Source: Chlamydomonas sphaeroides (taxonomy: Eukaryota > Chlorophyta > Chlorophyceae > Chlamydomonadales > Chlamydomonadaceae). From it: a stretch of 23,301 nt of DNA. Of the stretch, positions 10,553 to 19,906 are shown one piece after another; within the stretch, counting starts at the first letter, position 1; the number at the start of each line of letters is the position of its first letter. Made by a program: the position numbers and the translations under genes. The notes beneath the pieces were generated by a model. It was not told where the DNA came from. It saw only the letters and a program-made list of their open reading frames with translations, and did not search any database. The DNA lies in assembly GCA_001662425.1 (NCBI GenBank), contig BDDC01001584.1, positions 1-23,301 on the forward strand, given 5' to 3'.

Positions 10553-10557
10553 TTACA
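10553..10557 (-). terminator. Candidate TGTAA polyadenylation signal of the lectin-like gene
   Basis: On the minus strand TGTAA lies about 430 bases after the TAA stop at 10985-10987. It is the first TGTAA I find downstream. Chlamydomonadalean 3' UTRs of this length are common and use this pentamer, so it is the best candidate 3' end. Confidence 0.45.
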
Positions 10558-10984
10558 GGGTTGCGCCCCGACTGCCAACACAAACAATGCACACGTGGCT
10601 GGTGGCAGCCGTGTCTACCTACCACCTCAGCTGGGCACGCTCGCTTCTATGAGTGCCGCACTACCAGTGCTCCCACTGAGCCGCAAACATACGACCAGCA
10701 TTATGGCTATCCGCGGGGACAGGTTGCAAGAGAACACATGCTGAGCTGAAATAGCCGAAACCCGGCGGGAAAGCTGCCCCTCCATTCCAAGCACGCACGC
10801 TGCCACCAGCAGAGCAACACCGCCCACAGAGCTAGCGAGCTGCCTATGGTGTATTGCTGACTCCTGAGAGGGAGGATCGTCTGGGTCGCTGACGGCTGCA
10901 CCGCCACTGTTGCTTGTGCAGCAAGTAGGCATGACATGACCCCTCCGATAGCACATCAGCTCCACTCAGCCATGGACGTCAAAC

Positions 10985-11503
10985 TTAATTGTGACGGCGC
11001 AGCAGGGGAGGTGAAGGCTTGGGAGGAGATGGGGGTTTGGGGGGTTTGGGGGGTTTGGGAGGAGATGGGGGCTTGGGAGGAGATGGGGGCTTGGGAGGAG
11101 ATGGGGGTTTGGGAGGAGTGGGGGAGGGCTTTGGGGGCAATGGTGGCTTAGGTGGCGATGGTGGCATGGGGGGAGGCTTGGGTGGTGCAGGCAGTGGCTT
11201 GGGTGGTGTAGGTGGTGAGGGTGGTGGCTTGGGTGGCCGTGGCGATGGTGAAGTGGGAGTGGGGGATTGAGTTGAGGGTGGCACCGGCGGGGAGAGTGGA
11301 GAGGGAGGAGACGGGACCCTGGCTGGAGGTGAAGGCTTGGGCGGCTTGGGGGGGGGTGGCGGCTTCGGTGGGGATGGCGGATTCGGGGGAGACAGAGGCT
11401 TCGGGGGAGACGGAGGCTTTGGGGGGGACGACGGCGGCTTTGGAGGGTGCGGGGAATGGGGAGGAGATGGAGAGGTGTAAGGAGACAGGGGCGGCGATGG
11501 TAC
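10985..11503 (-). other. Pro/Lys/Ser-rich C-terminal tail of the lectin-like protein
   Basis: About 172 residues dominated by PPKPPSPP-type repeats. Such SP/PP-rich strips are hydroxylated and glycosylated in algal wall and matrix proteins and form stiff rods. The final residues are LLRRHN before TAA. It has no Cys and no hydrophobic C-terminus, so neither a membrane anchor nor a GPI signal is evident. Confidence 0.8.
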
Positions 11504-14500
11504 ACGCTTGACCCAAAGGAACTGGACACCGTAAACCCAGTTGTCATAGCGGGTTCCCATGGCGGTATACCCAGGGCCAGTGTGGGTTCTCAGGCCGCCA
11601 AGCGTCCATGCCGAGCTGTTGTCTGGCGGGTAAGCCCAGTCCAGTCCACAGCTAGCACCGTTGATGTTGATTACTTTGTTGATGATGTTGGTCTGCAGCA
11701 CCAGCTTCTGGACGACTAAGCGGCTGTACCTGCGGCATGGAACAGAGCCGTGCGGGCTGGTATGCTGCTGAAGGTTTGTGCCTGGGTGGTTAGTTTCCGC
11801 AGCCAATTGCACACAACGCATGCTGCTGATTCAAACTATGCGCAGAAGGAGGGTAGGGAGGCAACATGCAGCAGCACCTGTCTGCGCGCCACAATAGGTA
11901 CATACACCACCGGAGCACTCTACAATACAGCACAGCCATGCTGATGCATGCCAACTCTTGCTCACCGTGTAATGCAGCATGCCTGCGCCGCTGTGATGAT
12001 GCCGCTCGGCCCCAGCTCGGCCGTCAGGTTGACCGTCCTTATTAGGGTTCCACCAGAGCCGCCATGCCGGGTGCCATAATGCACCCACCGATCATAGACT
12101 GATGTGACCGAGTTAAGAAGATCGCTGGTGCCTGCTACAAAGCCGTCAAGTGGGAAGACCTTGGCCAGGTCATCGTCGGTACTTAGGTTCAAGTCAGTCG
12201 TGGCGCTGCAGAACCATTGGCTGGGGGCGAGCTGGTTCACTGCGTGCAAGGCGGGCCAGCAAGCAAGCGGACTTGTATGCATATCTACATTGGCCATAGC
12301 AGACGATGGAGTTGCTTGCGGAGAGAAAGCTTGTGGGGATTAAACCAGCTTCTCCTTGTAATTATTAGGGAGACCGCATGCCGCGACTGGGGGGACGCAT
12401 GTCGTCCCCTGTGCCCTTTCAAACATGCAATTCTAGAACGCGGCCTCACCAGCGGAAGTGGGCAGAGGCGGCATGGGTGGGGATGGGGGCGGCGGTGAAG
12501 GGGCGGGCGGTAGCGGCACGATGCGCTTGGCCCAAATGAACTGGATACCGCGAACGTAAGAGTCATGGCGGGTCGTCACACCACCAAGCCTCCATTCACC
12601 GCTGTTGTCTGGTGGATAGGCCCAGCTGCTTTCGCAGCGACCACCGTTAATCTCGATAATTTTGTAGGTGGTTGTAAATAGTGCCAGCGACCTAACACCG
12701 TGGCCCAACCTACGGCATGGAACAAAGGTGTGTGGGGTAGTACGCTGCTTAGGTATTGTGTCTGGACGGTCTCAAGCCAGTTGCACACAGCATATACTGT
12801 GGTTCGATACTAGCCAGAGCAGCAGGTGTCGGTATATATGTTGCACAATACACACATGTGGAGCATGCTACAGACACAGTGCATCCATGCTAGTGCCAAG
12901 TAAACCATGCTCACCAACCGTAGGTACAGCATGCCTGCGCCTGTATGATGTTGTTGCTTGGCCCCCACTCGGCCGTCAGGTTGACTGTCGTTAGCCTTCC
13001 ACCACTGCCGCCATGCCGGGTGCCATACCGCGTCCACCCATCATAGACTGACGTGATTGAGTCAAGGATGTCATCGGTGGTAAATGCAATGCCAATTGTG
13101 AAGCCATTAAGCGGGAAGGTCTGAGCCAGGGTGTCATCGGTGCTGAGTGAACCACTGCTGTCACAGAACCATCGGCTGGCGACGAGCTGAAACACTGCAA
13201 CAAGAAAGTTGGGGCCAGCAAGTGGGCAGACAGAGACCATTATGTGTGTCATGATGTGACAGCTGCATGCTATGCATGGCCATGCATGTGCAGACAGTCG
13301 ACTCAGGGGAGTTAGCATGCATGGCTATGCATGTGCAGACAGTCGACTAACGAGAGCTAGCATTCCCTTGTCCTGAGCTGTGCTTACTTGACACAGGACG
13401 GGCACTGACTACGCTGACTTACCATTGGAGCTGGGCAGGGGCGGTGCCGGTGGCCGTGGGGGCAGGGGTGGCGGCTGCACACCAACGAACCGGGACCAAA
13501 TGAATTGGACACCACGAATCTGCTGGGAATCATGGAGAGTGCTCAGGCCGCCAAGCGTCCATGTCCCGCTGTCGTCAGCAGCAGGTGGGTAGGCCCAGTC
13601 ATCGCAGAAGTCCTCGCCGGTGATGACACCAACATCAAACGTAGTTCTATCGAACATTTTGAAGGCAATCTGCTTAACAGCGAAGTTCCCCCTGCAGTGC
13701 GCACACAGCAATATCCAACATGGTGTATAAGGCAACTGGGCAACGTGCTGTCTGATTAAGCAGGAGCCCTAGGGCAGCGCCGGCGGTCACTACAAGGTTG
13801 GACAATGGCTGGGGCACCAAACATATTGCACACAAGCATTGCAGTTCGCACATCACACAAATAGACTAGTTGCAGAGAGAAGGGACTATGCCTGTGTGTC
13901 TGTCTATGAACAGCGACAACCAACACGCCTGCTGGAGCACGCAGATATATAAGAACGCCGGACCTCACCCGGAGTTCGCACAGCATGCCTTCACAGCTGT
14001 GATGGTGCCGACCGGCCCCAGCTCGGCTAACAGATTGAACGTCCTTTTGATTCCACCAGAGCCGCCATGCCGGGGACCACTGCGCGTCCCACCATCATAA
14101 AACGACTGTATCGAGTCTATTACGTAGTTGCTTTCTGTCACAAGGCCCTCAAGCTTGAAAACTTGGGCCAGGGGGACATCAGTAGTCAAGTTGTAAAAAT
14201 TGTTTGTGGCGCAGAACCACCTGCTGGGGGCGAGCTGGTTCACTGCATGCAAAGCGGGACAGCTCGTATTCAGCAACAGTACTCATGTGATTGAGTGACC
14301 GCTGCTATGCATGTATGTCTAAGCCGGCCATAGCAGACCGCAAACTTGCTTCAGGGGAGATCTCAAGCTATGCTGTGCCCCTATCATTAGGCAGGACGCA
14401 TGCCTCAATAGTGATGACGCATACCGCCCCCTGAGACCACACAGACACTGCATTTCTGCCTGGGAAGCAACCTTACCTGTGGAACTGGGCAGGGGCGGTG

Positions 14501-17500
14501 AAGGTGGCCGTGGCGGCACAAGCGCAATGCGCTGGACCCAAATAAATTGGACACCGCGAATGAAAGAGTCATGGCGGGTCCTCAGGCCACCAAACCTCCA
14601 TGTCCCACTGGTGTCCGGCGGGTAGGCCACGATCGGACGGGTTTCACAGCTGGCGTTGTTAAGGTTAATTACTTTGTTGGCTGTGTTCGTCTGCAGCACA
14701 ATATTCTTAACAATTACATTAGCCCTGTGGCAGGCGTGAAGCACATGTCGCAGTGGGGCCTGTGGTCAGAAAAGTCGCTGTGCATGGCAAGCAACTAATG
14801 CACGTTGTGGGATTGTCATGTCATATGGATGGCGTGGCAGTCTGTCACAGCGATGAAACTAGCCGAGCAACATTATAAACGTGTCCGCTGCATGTCGTGT
14901 CCGTCTGGACGCTGCTGCCGTGCGACTCTCATATCAGGAGCACGCAAATCAACGAGAACACCGACCCTTGTGCAGGGCTTTTCTCTTCCTCAACAGCTTC
15001 GTCTAGGCCAACCACCGTCAGTCTTTGCTGGTAGACGGATGCAGCTGATGTCGGTTCACGGCCCGCACTTACTCAGGGGTTACACAGCAAGACCATGGCA
15101 GGGGTTCACAGCAAGCCCATGCCGATGTAATGATGCCGCTCGGCCCAAGCTCGGCCGTCAGGTTGACCGTCATTCGGGTTCCGCCAGAGCCGCCATGCCT
15201 GGTGCCGTACCGCGCCCAGCTGTCGTAGACCGACGTGAACGAGTCAAGGCGATCGATCACCTTGTAGGCACCAGCGATATCGCTGGTGCCTACAACGAAG
15301 CCGTCCAGTGGACCAACGGCCATGGCCAGGTGTTCATCGGTACTTTGGGTGTACTCGGTCGAACTGCTGCAGAACCAATTGCTGACTTCGATCTGGAACC
15401 CTGCATGTAAGGAGGGGCCAGCAGCATGCAAGCGGGCTTGTGATGTTCAGGATAACCCTAACCTATAACGGGATCAAGTAAACGCTGCTTTACATATATG
15501 TCGGTCATACCAAACCACGGACGTGCTTGTGGGAGAGAAAGAGGCTGCATCATCAGACATTAGGAGGACGCATGCCACCTCTGTGCACCTATTTTCAAAC
15601 ACGGTAATTCTGGGACACGGCCTCACCAGCTGTCCTGGGTAGGGGTGGTACAGGTAGTGCAGGGGGCCGGGGCGGTGGCGACGGCGATGGTGGGGGGGGT
15701 GGGGGGGGCGGCGAAGGGGGCGGCCATATAGGGTCGAGGCGTTGGACCCAAAGGAACTGAACCCCACGAATGTAAGAGTCATGGCGGGTTCTCAGGCCAC
15801 CAAGCGTCCACATCCCGCTGTTGTCAGGTGGGTAGAACCAGTCCGATCCGCAAGTGGCATTGTTGATGTTGATCATTTTGTTGGCAACGTTTGTCTGCAG
15901 CACCAGCGCCTGAATAGTGTCTTGCCCCCTGTGGTATGGCGTATGTGTGATGTTGGGGTCTCAGCAGATGTTTCATATTTGCAATACATGGCAACTGAAT
16001 GTTGTACGTGTAATTTTTACATGACACGCACGTGAAAAGCTATATGCATATGCTGCACAGAAGCGGCACATATTGCAGTGTGAGACAGCACCACATGAGT
16101 AGGGACCCTCGGCTTTGGCAGGGTCGTCGCACACACTTGGATTTGGTAGGCGTTGTTCAAGCAGGGAGGTCCAGCACCCCCTTCATCGCTAAACTCCCAT
16201 TGTTTCACAGTAGACCAACACCTGTCAAGGTTGGCTTATAATATGTCTAGTACAGGCTGCTTAAGGCATCACTTAATAACATGTCATAAGAAAATAAACG
16301 GTATAGGGCTACGCTAGGCATTTGAAGTTGTGCGTTGCTATGCATGTGGGGACACGGATTGAGGATGAGAGGTTGGGTTATCAGGTTTCAACCCGATTTC
16401 AACCCGATTGGGCTGAAACCGTACGGGATATATATAGGGTTTTGGCAACATGTGTTCTGGCGAGGGCTGTGCGTGATGACTTAGTGGAGCTGGCAGGGCA
16501 GCCTCGGCAGGGTCCTATTTGCTGCAATGCGTGAGGAGGCCGAACAAATATAGTCTGCCGCTGGCTGAATGCGTACGATTAGGCCGAATCCACTATGGCT
16601 TGCTTGTTGGCGGCATGTGTGCATATCCTCCGGTAGCGGGAGAGACTTGCGGGTTCAGGCCTAGCAGCCATCAAGTATGGCCAGGGGGCCCAGGGAGAGA
16701 ATGCAAGGGATTGCAGGGTACCGTACTTGTTGTGGGGTAAGACACATGGGTCGGCTGTGGGCCAGATTATGTTGAGCTGAGGGGATTGCAGGCTCTCTTT
16801 GCGCCTTCACTATGGTTCCCATTCGTGTGATTGTGGCACTGGCTGCGGTCGATGTGTGGGCATGCGCTCAGGCTGAAGGCACTGCTGGAGAGCTGCATAT
16901 CTGACATCTGCTAAAATACTGTCTTTCGGCACGTCCGTCTGTCAAAACACTCAAATTCCCACATCTGGAGCCACGGCTCGTATCTTACCCGCCACAAACC
17001 CACCTGGGCTTGCAGCAGTGCCTAGGGAACGAAGTCCAAGGACTTGGGGGATGGCCCTGCCCTTTGGGCCGGCAGAAGTCACCCAACCCCAGTGACGTCA
17101 GCCCCAAAAGGCCAACCCACCCGGTAAGATTGGTGGCTTTGAGTTTCTAAGATACGAGCGAGCCCCGTCAGGAGCATGTTATAAAAACCGCCGACCCTGA
17201 CTCACCCAAAGCTCACACAGCATGCCCGCACCGCTGTGATGGCGCTGCCCCGCCCAAGTATGGCCGTCAGGTTGAACATCCTGGGAGTTCCACCAGTGCC
17301 GCCATGCCGCGTGCCGTACCGCTTCCAGCTGTCGTAGACTGACGTGATAGAGTCGAGGATTGAGCCGGTGCCTGCCAAGAAGCCGTCAAGCGGGAAGACC
17401 CTGGCCAACTCATCATCGATACCCAAGGTGTAGGCATTCGAACTGCTGCAGAACCATGGGCTGGTCTCGAGCCGAAACACTGCATGGAAGGTTGGGCCAG

Positions 17501-19906
17501 CAGGTGGACGTTAAATGTGCGTGTATCTTGACATGAACGCCACTGTGCTCATTGCTCGGCCATACGTGAGCAGAGTTGGTAGGATTATGCATCTGGGACG
17601 TGGGATGTCTGGGACGTGGCCTCACCAAACATGCCGGGAAGGGGTGGTGCAGGTGGCTGAAACCGCCGGACCCACAAGAACTGGACACCACGAACATAAG
17701 AGTCATGGCGAGTCCTCAGGCCGCCAAGTGTCCACATCCCGCTGCTGTCCGGCGGGTAGGCCCAGTCCGATCCACAGCTATCACCATTGATGTTGATCAC
17801 TTTGTTGGTGTTTGTCTGCAGCACTATCTTCTGAACAGCGTCATTATTCCTGTGGCATGGTGCACATGTGGCAGTGGCTGGGCCTGATGCGATTAATGCA
17901 CTAATCACACAGGGAGAGCAACATACGCAAATATGTGTGCATGACTGCTGTCTGCATGCTACAACCCACACACCAGGATCACGCCAACTACACCAAAAAG
18001 TACACCGACCCTCACACACTCACCAAGAGCCGCCTGCACAGCATGCCTGCGCCGCTGTGACTACACCGCTTGGCCCCAGCTCAGACGCCACGGAGAACAG
18101 CTGTCGAGACCCACCACCACCGCCATGCCGGGTGCCGTATCGCGTCCAGCCGTCATAGGCTGACTGTACATAGTCGAGAACGTCTCCGGTGCCTGCTACA
18201 AAGCCGTCAAGCTGGAAGTCCTGGGCCAGGTCATGGTCGGTACTCAGGGTGTAGGCAGTTGAGGTGCTGCAAAACCATTTGCTGTGGACGAGCTCGAATG
18301 CTGCATGGAAGGTGGGTCACCAAGCAGCGGGCGGGTGACAATGCTGGTGGTAGTTTAACAGACGGCAGCTGCTCCAACCATGTTGCTCAGCCATGCATGA
18401 GCAGACTGTCAACATGACATGGAGGGCACACCGTCCCCTGAACCCATGTAAACCATGCATTAATGCCTGGCTGGGAACCGGCCTCACCAGTGGAAATGGG
18501 CAGGGGCGGTGCAGGTGGGGGTGGCGCAATAAAGCGCTTGACCCAGACGAACTGGACATGACGCATGTAGTTGTCATTCTTGGTCCTCAAACCGCCAAGC
18601 GTCCATGCGCCGCTGTTGTCCGGCGGGTAGGACCAGGTAGATGCATATTCGCAGTTGGGGCTGTTGATGTTGATAACTTTGTTGATGTTTGTTTGCAACA
18701 CTAGCGACTGAACTCCCGTCCCTTCATAGCCGGCTGACCTGCGGTGCATCGCATAGCACGTGAAGGCAGTGGGGTCTGATGAGATGTATGCAGTGCAGCT
18801 GACATGTACATCCCGTGTCAACAGCATGCATTGGCGGACAGTTGCAGCACATAACGCAGTCTGGAGACAGTGCCTCGTGGCAGGAGCTCACGGCTTTATC
18901 CAGCAGGTGACCGCCCACGCTTGGGTTGATTGGGTAGGTGTTACTAAAGCAGGGAATTTACTTTGAACTCGGTGACATTCGCTTTGCTGCTGCTAGACGA
19001 CACCTCCCTCGTCATGGAGCCCAGATTTGCAGCTGCTGCTAGAGGCCCATCAATCAGATCAACCCCAGAAAACTTAGCACTGGGCTCTGTATATACAGTG
19101 TGCAGCCGATCATGCACACCACAACACGGGAGTGCACGCCACAGATAGTACCAACTAATACCAACCCTCAACCAGACCTCGCAATGCGCTTTGCTAAGGG
19201 CCAGTCGTCACTAAAAATTACTGATGGTTGGAGCGGCTGATGGAAGATTCCGAGCCTGCCCTTACTCACGTGAAAAGATCCACACAGCATGCGCTCACAG
19301 CGGTGATGATGACGGGCGGCGCTGTGCTGACGTCGCTCACCGCCAACATGGCTGCCAGGTTGAACTCTGTTTTTCCTCCTCCACCGCCACCATGCCAGGG
19401 GCCCAGGACCACGGTGCTGCCGTATGTGGATGCAATTTGGTTGAGGTAGTTCGAGGTGTATGCTATGAAGCCCGTAAGCGGGTAGGCCCGGGCCATCATG
19501 TCATCGGCTCTGTAGGAGTTTTGATCTGAGTAATCTGAAATGCCGCAGTACCAACCGCTGGCCGAGATGTCGTACGTGGCTGCACGTGGGAGCGGGGCCA
19601 GCAAGCAGGTGAAGTGACAGATGTGGCGATGTACATACATGTGATCACACAACAGCTGCTCGCTGCTAGCTGTGCCCCTAACGTTTATGCAGAAGCACAA
19701 CGTAGATAGAACCGGTTGTCTGGGGCAAGGCAAGCAGTGCCGCGTCCTCCTCAAGTCATGCTGCATTTTGAGCAATGGGAGGCTGCCTAGGCTGCCGCAC
19801 CAGTGGATGAGGTTGCAGTCAATACCACCACCAGCAGCGCAGCCAAGGCTGTGGCGCCACCGCAATGCCTCGACGACACATAATTCCACTTCCACTTGTT
19901 GGGCAT
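10985..19906 (-). CDS. Secreted seven-module jacalin-like protein with Pro-rich linkers (15 exons, 1,473 aa)
   Basis: Exons, 5' to 3': 19906-19801, 19579-19270, 18738-18488, 18300-18024, 17849-17626, 17479-17206, 15928-15627, 15400-15073, 14724-14477, 14242-13969, 13691-13423, 13194-12915, 12709-12450, 12239-11966, 11729-10985. All 14 introns are GT-AG and the total is 4,422 nt including TAA. The ATG is the first in frame after an upstream TGA. Residues 1-35 hold a basic start and a hydrophobic core (ATALAALLVVVLTAT), a signal peptide. Seven modules follow (36-222, 223-389, 390-581, 582-773, 774-954, 955-1134, 1135-1301). Each has W[FY]C, LDSITSVYD, RHGGSGG, an ACC pair, VLQTN, SC, LGGLxTR and VQFLW. 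Order and spacing fit the jacalin-like lectin fold. Pro-rich linkers join modules and a Pro/Lys/Ser tail (1302-1473) ends in RRHN. Inference: secreted to wall or matrix, possibly carbohydrate-binding. The gene structure is strong; the fold is by eye. Confidence 0.85.
11017..11119. repeat. Coding minisatellite, 18-bp unit
   Basis: The plus strand shows repeated GCTTGGGAGGAGATGGGG-type 18-mers, interrupted by 9-bp GGGGGTTTG units. On the minus strand they encode PPSPPK hexapeptides at the end of the tail. Unit lengths are multiples of three, so copy-number change keeps the frame. Confidence 0.8.
11504..12239 (-). other. Jacalin-like module 7 (exon 14 and start of exon 15)
   Basis: It shows SQWFCSATTDLN, DDDLAKVFPLDGF, NSVTSVYDRW, YGTRHGGSGG and AAQACC, then VLQTNIINKVININ, GLDWAYPPDNS and WTLGGLRTH. 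A loop about 11 residues longer than in other modules (GPGYTAMGTRYDN) precedes VYGVQFLWVKR. The start of exon 14 (VNQLAPSQWFC) is nearly the same as in module 5, hinting at shared recent ancestry. Confidence 0.8.
12450..13194 (-). other. Jacalin-like module 6 (exons 12-13)
   Basis: It shows SRWFCDSSGS, DDTLAQTFPLNGF, ILDSITSVYDGW, YGTRHGGSGG and QAQACC, then YKIIEINGGRCESSWAYPPD, WRLGGVTTRHDSYVRG and IQFIWAKR. The linker is Pro/Ser-rich and ends PPLPTSAG at the phase 1 donor. Confidence 0.8.
13282..13348. repeat. Tandem duplication inside intron 11
   Basis: The 22-mer starting ATGCATGTGCAGACAGTCGA occurs at 13282-13303 and 13327-13348, 45 bases apart, with related flanks (GTTAGCATGC / GCTAGCATTC). 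It lies wholly inside the intron between modules 5 and 6. Confidence 0.85.
13423..14242 (-). other. Jacalin-like module 5 (exons 10-11)
   Basis: It shows SRWFCATNNFYN, PLAQVFKLEGL, IDSIQSFYDGG, RHGGSGG and AVKACC. Its second half is more diverged (AFKMFDRTTFDVGV in place of the VLQTN strand) but keeps DDWAYPP, WTLGGLSTLHDS and RGVQFIW. The linker is VQPPPLPPRPPAPPLP. Confidence 0.78.
15074..15115. repeat. 24-bp tandem duplication at the exon 8 / intron 8 border
   Basis: CAGGGGTTACACAGCAAG (15074-15091) and CAGGGGTTCACAGCAAG (15099-15115) are successive copies. On the minus strand this lengthens the end of exon 8 by eight codons and adds a second CC pair, so module 4 reads ACCEPLPWSCCVTPE just before the GTAAGT donor at 15072. 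Confidence 0.8.
15262..15295. repeat. Perfect 34-bp palindrome within exon 8
   Basis: Both strands read identically, with centre GATATC at 15276-15281. On the minus strand it spans codons for VGTSD and then the added IAGAYK strip. It accounts for the 30-nt in-frame excess of this exon along with adjoining bases. Confidence 0.95.
15929..17205 (-). other. Intron 6, unusually long, no gene seen inside
   Basis: It is 1,277 nt and bounded by donor GTGAGT and acceptor ACCACAG. It holds AT-richer stretches (about 16200-16320), a direct repeat TTTCAACCCGAT near 16385-16410 followed by GGCTGAAACC, and an inverted repeat pair at 16976 and 17148. Open frames inside are short and unrecognised. An old insertion would explain the length. 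Confidence 0.55.
16976..17159. mobile_element. Possible small inverted-repeat element in intron 6
   Basis: GCTCGTATCTTA at 16976-16987 is matched by its exact reverse complement at 17148-17159, bounding 184 bases. The size and 12-bp ends fit a MITE-like element. No clean target-site duplication is visible at the edges, so an internal hairpin of unknown origin is equally possible. Confidence 0.35.
17626..18300 (-). other. Jacalin-like module 2 (exons 4-5)
   Basis: It shows KWFCSTSTAY, DLAQDFQLDGFVAG, YGTRHGGGGG and AACC-type Cys (AQACC), then VLQTNTNKVININ, GSDWAYPPD, WTLGGLRTRHDSY and VQFLWVRR. It ends in a short linker, FQPPAPPLPGMFG. The second exon is the shortest of the set (224 nt) because its linker is short. 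Confidence 0.8.
18488..19579 (-). other. Jacalin-like module 1 (exons 2-3), the most divergent
   Basis: The first half has GWYCGISDY, MMARAYPLTGF and GPWHGGGGGGKTEF, with a longer loop before the ACC pair than other modules. The second half has VLQTNINKVININ, NSGAWTLGGLRTK and MRHVQFVWVKR, then linker FIAPPPPAPPLPISTG. It keeps all four Cys but has LNQIASTY where the others have DSITSVYD-type residues. Confidence 0.75.
19801..19906 (-). other. Exon 1: signal peptide
   Basis: The exon encodes about 35 residues: a short N-terminal strip with Lys/Arg, then GGATALAALLVVVLTATSST, a typical h-region with small residues after it. It ends ACT G|GTGCGG, phase 1, giving the same STG| junction seen at module borders. 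This lets a signal peptide be added in front of any module. The donor GTGCGG is weaker than the other thirteen. Confidence 0.75.

Larger units (their letters stand above)
14477..15400 (-). other. Jacalin-like module 4 (exons 8-9), carrying two insertions
   Basis: It shows NWFCSSSTEYT, GPLDGFVVGTSD, YGTRHGGSGG and ELGPSGIITSAWACC, then VLQTNTANKVINLN, WRFGGLRTRHDSF and VQFIWVQR. Exon 8 is 328 nt, against 274 in modules 3, 5 and 7. The extra 54 nt equals a 30-nt palindromic insertion plus a 24-nt tandem duplication, both in frame. Confidence 0.8.
15627..17479 (-). other. Jacalin-like module 3 (exons 6-7), with oversized internal intron
   Basis: It shows SPWFCSSSNAYT, DDELARVFPLDGF, ILDSITSVYDSW and YGTRHGGTGG in exon 6. 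Exon 7 has VLQTNVANKMININ, WTLGGLRTRHDSY and VQFLWVQR, then the longest interior linker, about 35 residues, with an uninterrupted run of eight prolines. Its internal intron (15929-17205) is 1,277 nt against roughly 150-530 for the others. Confidence 0.8.

Noticed and set aside
11019..11270. Gly-rich plus-strand frame (GGLGGDGG repeats)
   Set aside because: It is the antisense of the Pro-rich tail of the spliced minus-strand gene.
10966..19270. CRISPR-like regular repeats across the minus-strand gene
   Set aside because: The periodic similarity is at the protein-module level with diverged DNA and intron boundaries; there are no short identical repeats with unique spacers.
11962..19579. Seven separate small minus-strand genes, one per open frame
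   Set aside because: Each frame ends in a GT donor in matching phase and the next begins at an AG acceptor. Only one exon carries a signal peptide and only the last ends in a stop at a natural border.
10985..19906. Pherophorin (DUF3707-type) identity suggested by the Pro-rich rods
   Set aside because: The globular modules lack the pherophorin Cys spacing as I know it and instead show the YD...GGSGG...VQFLW pattern of a jacalin-like fold.
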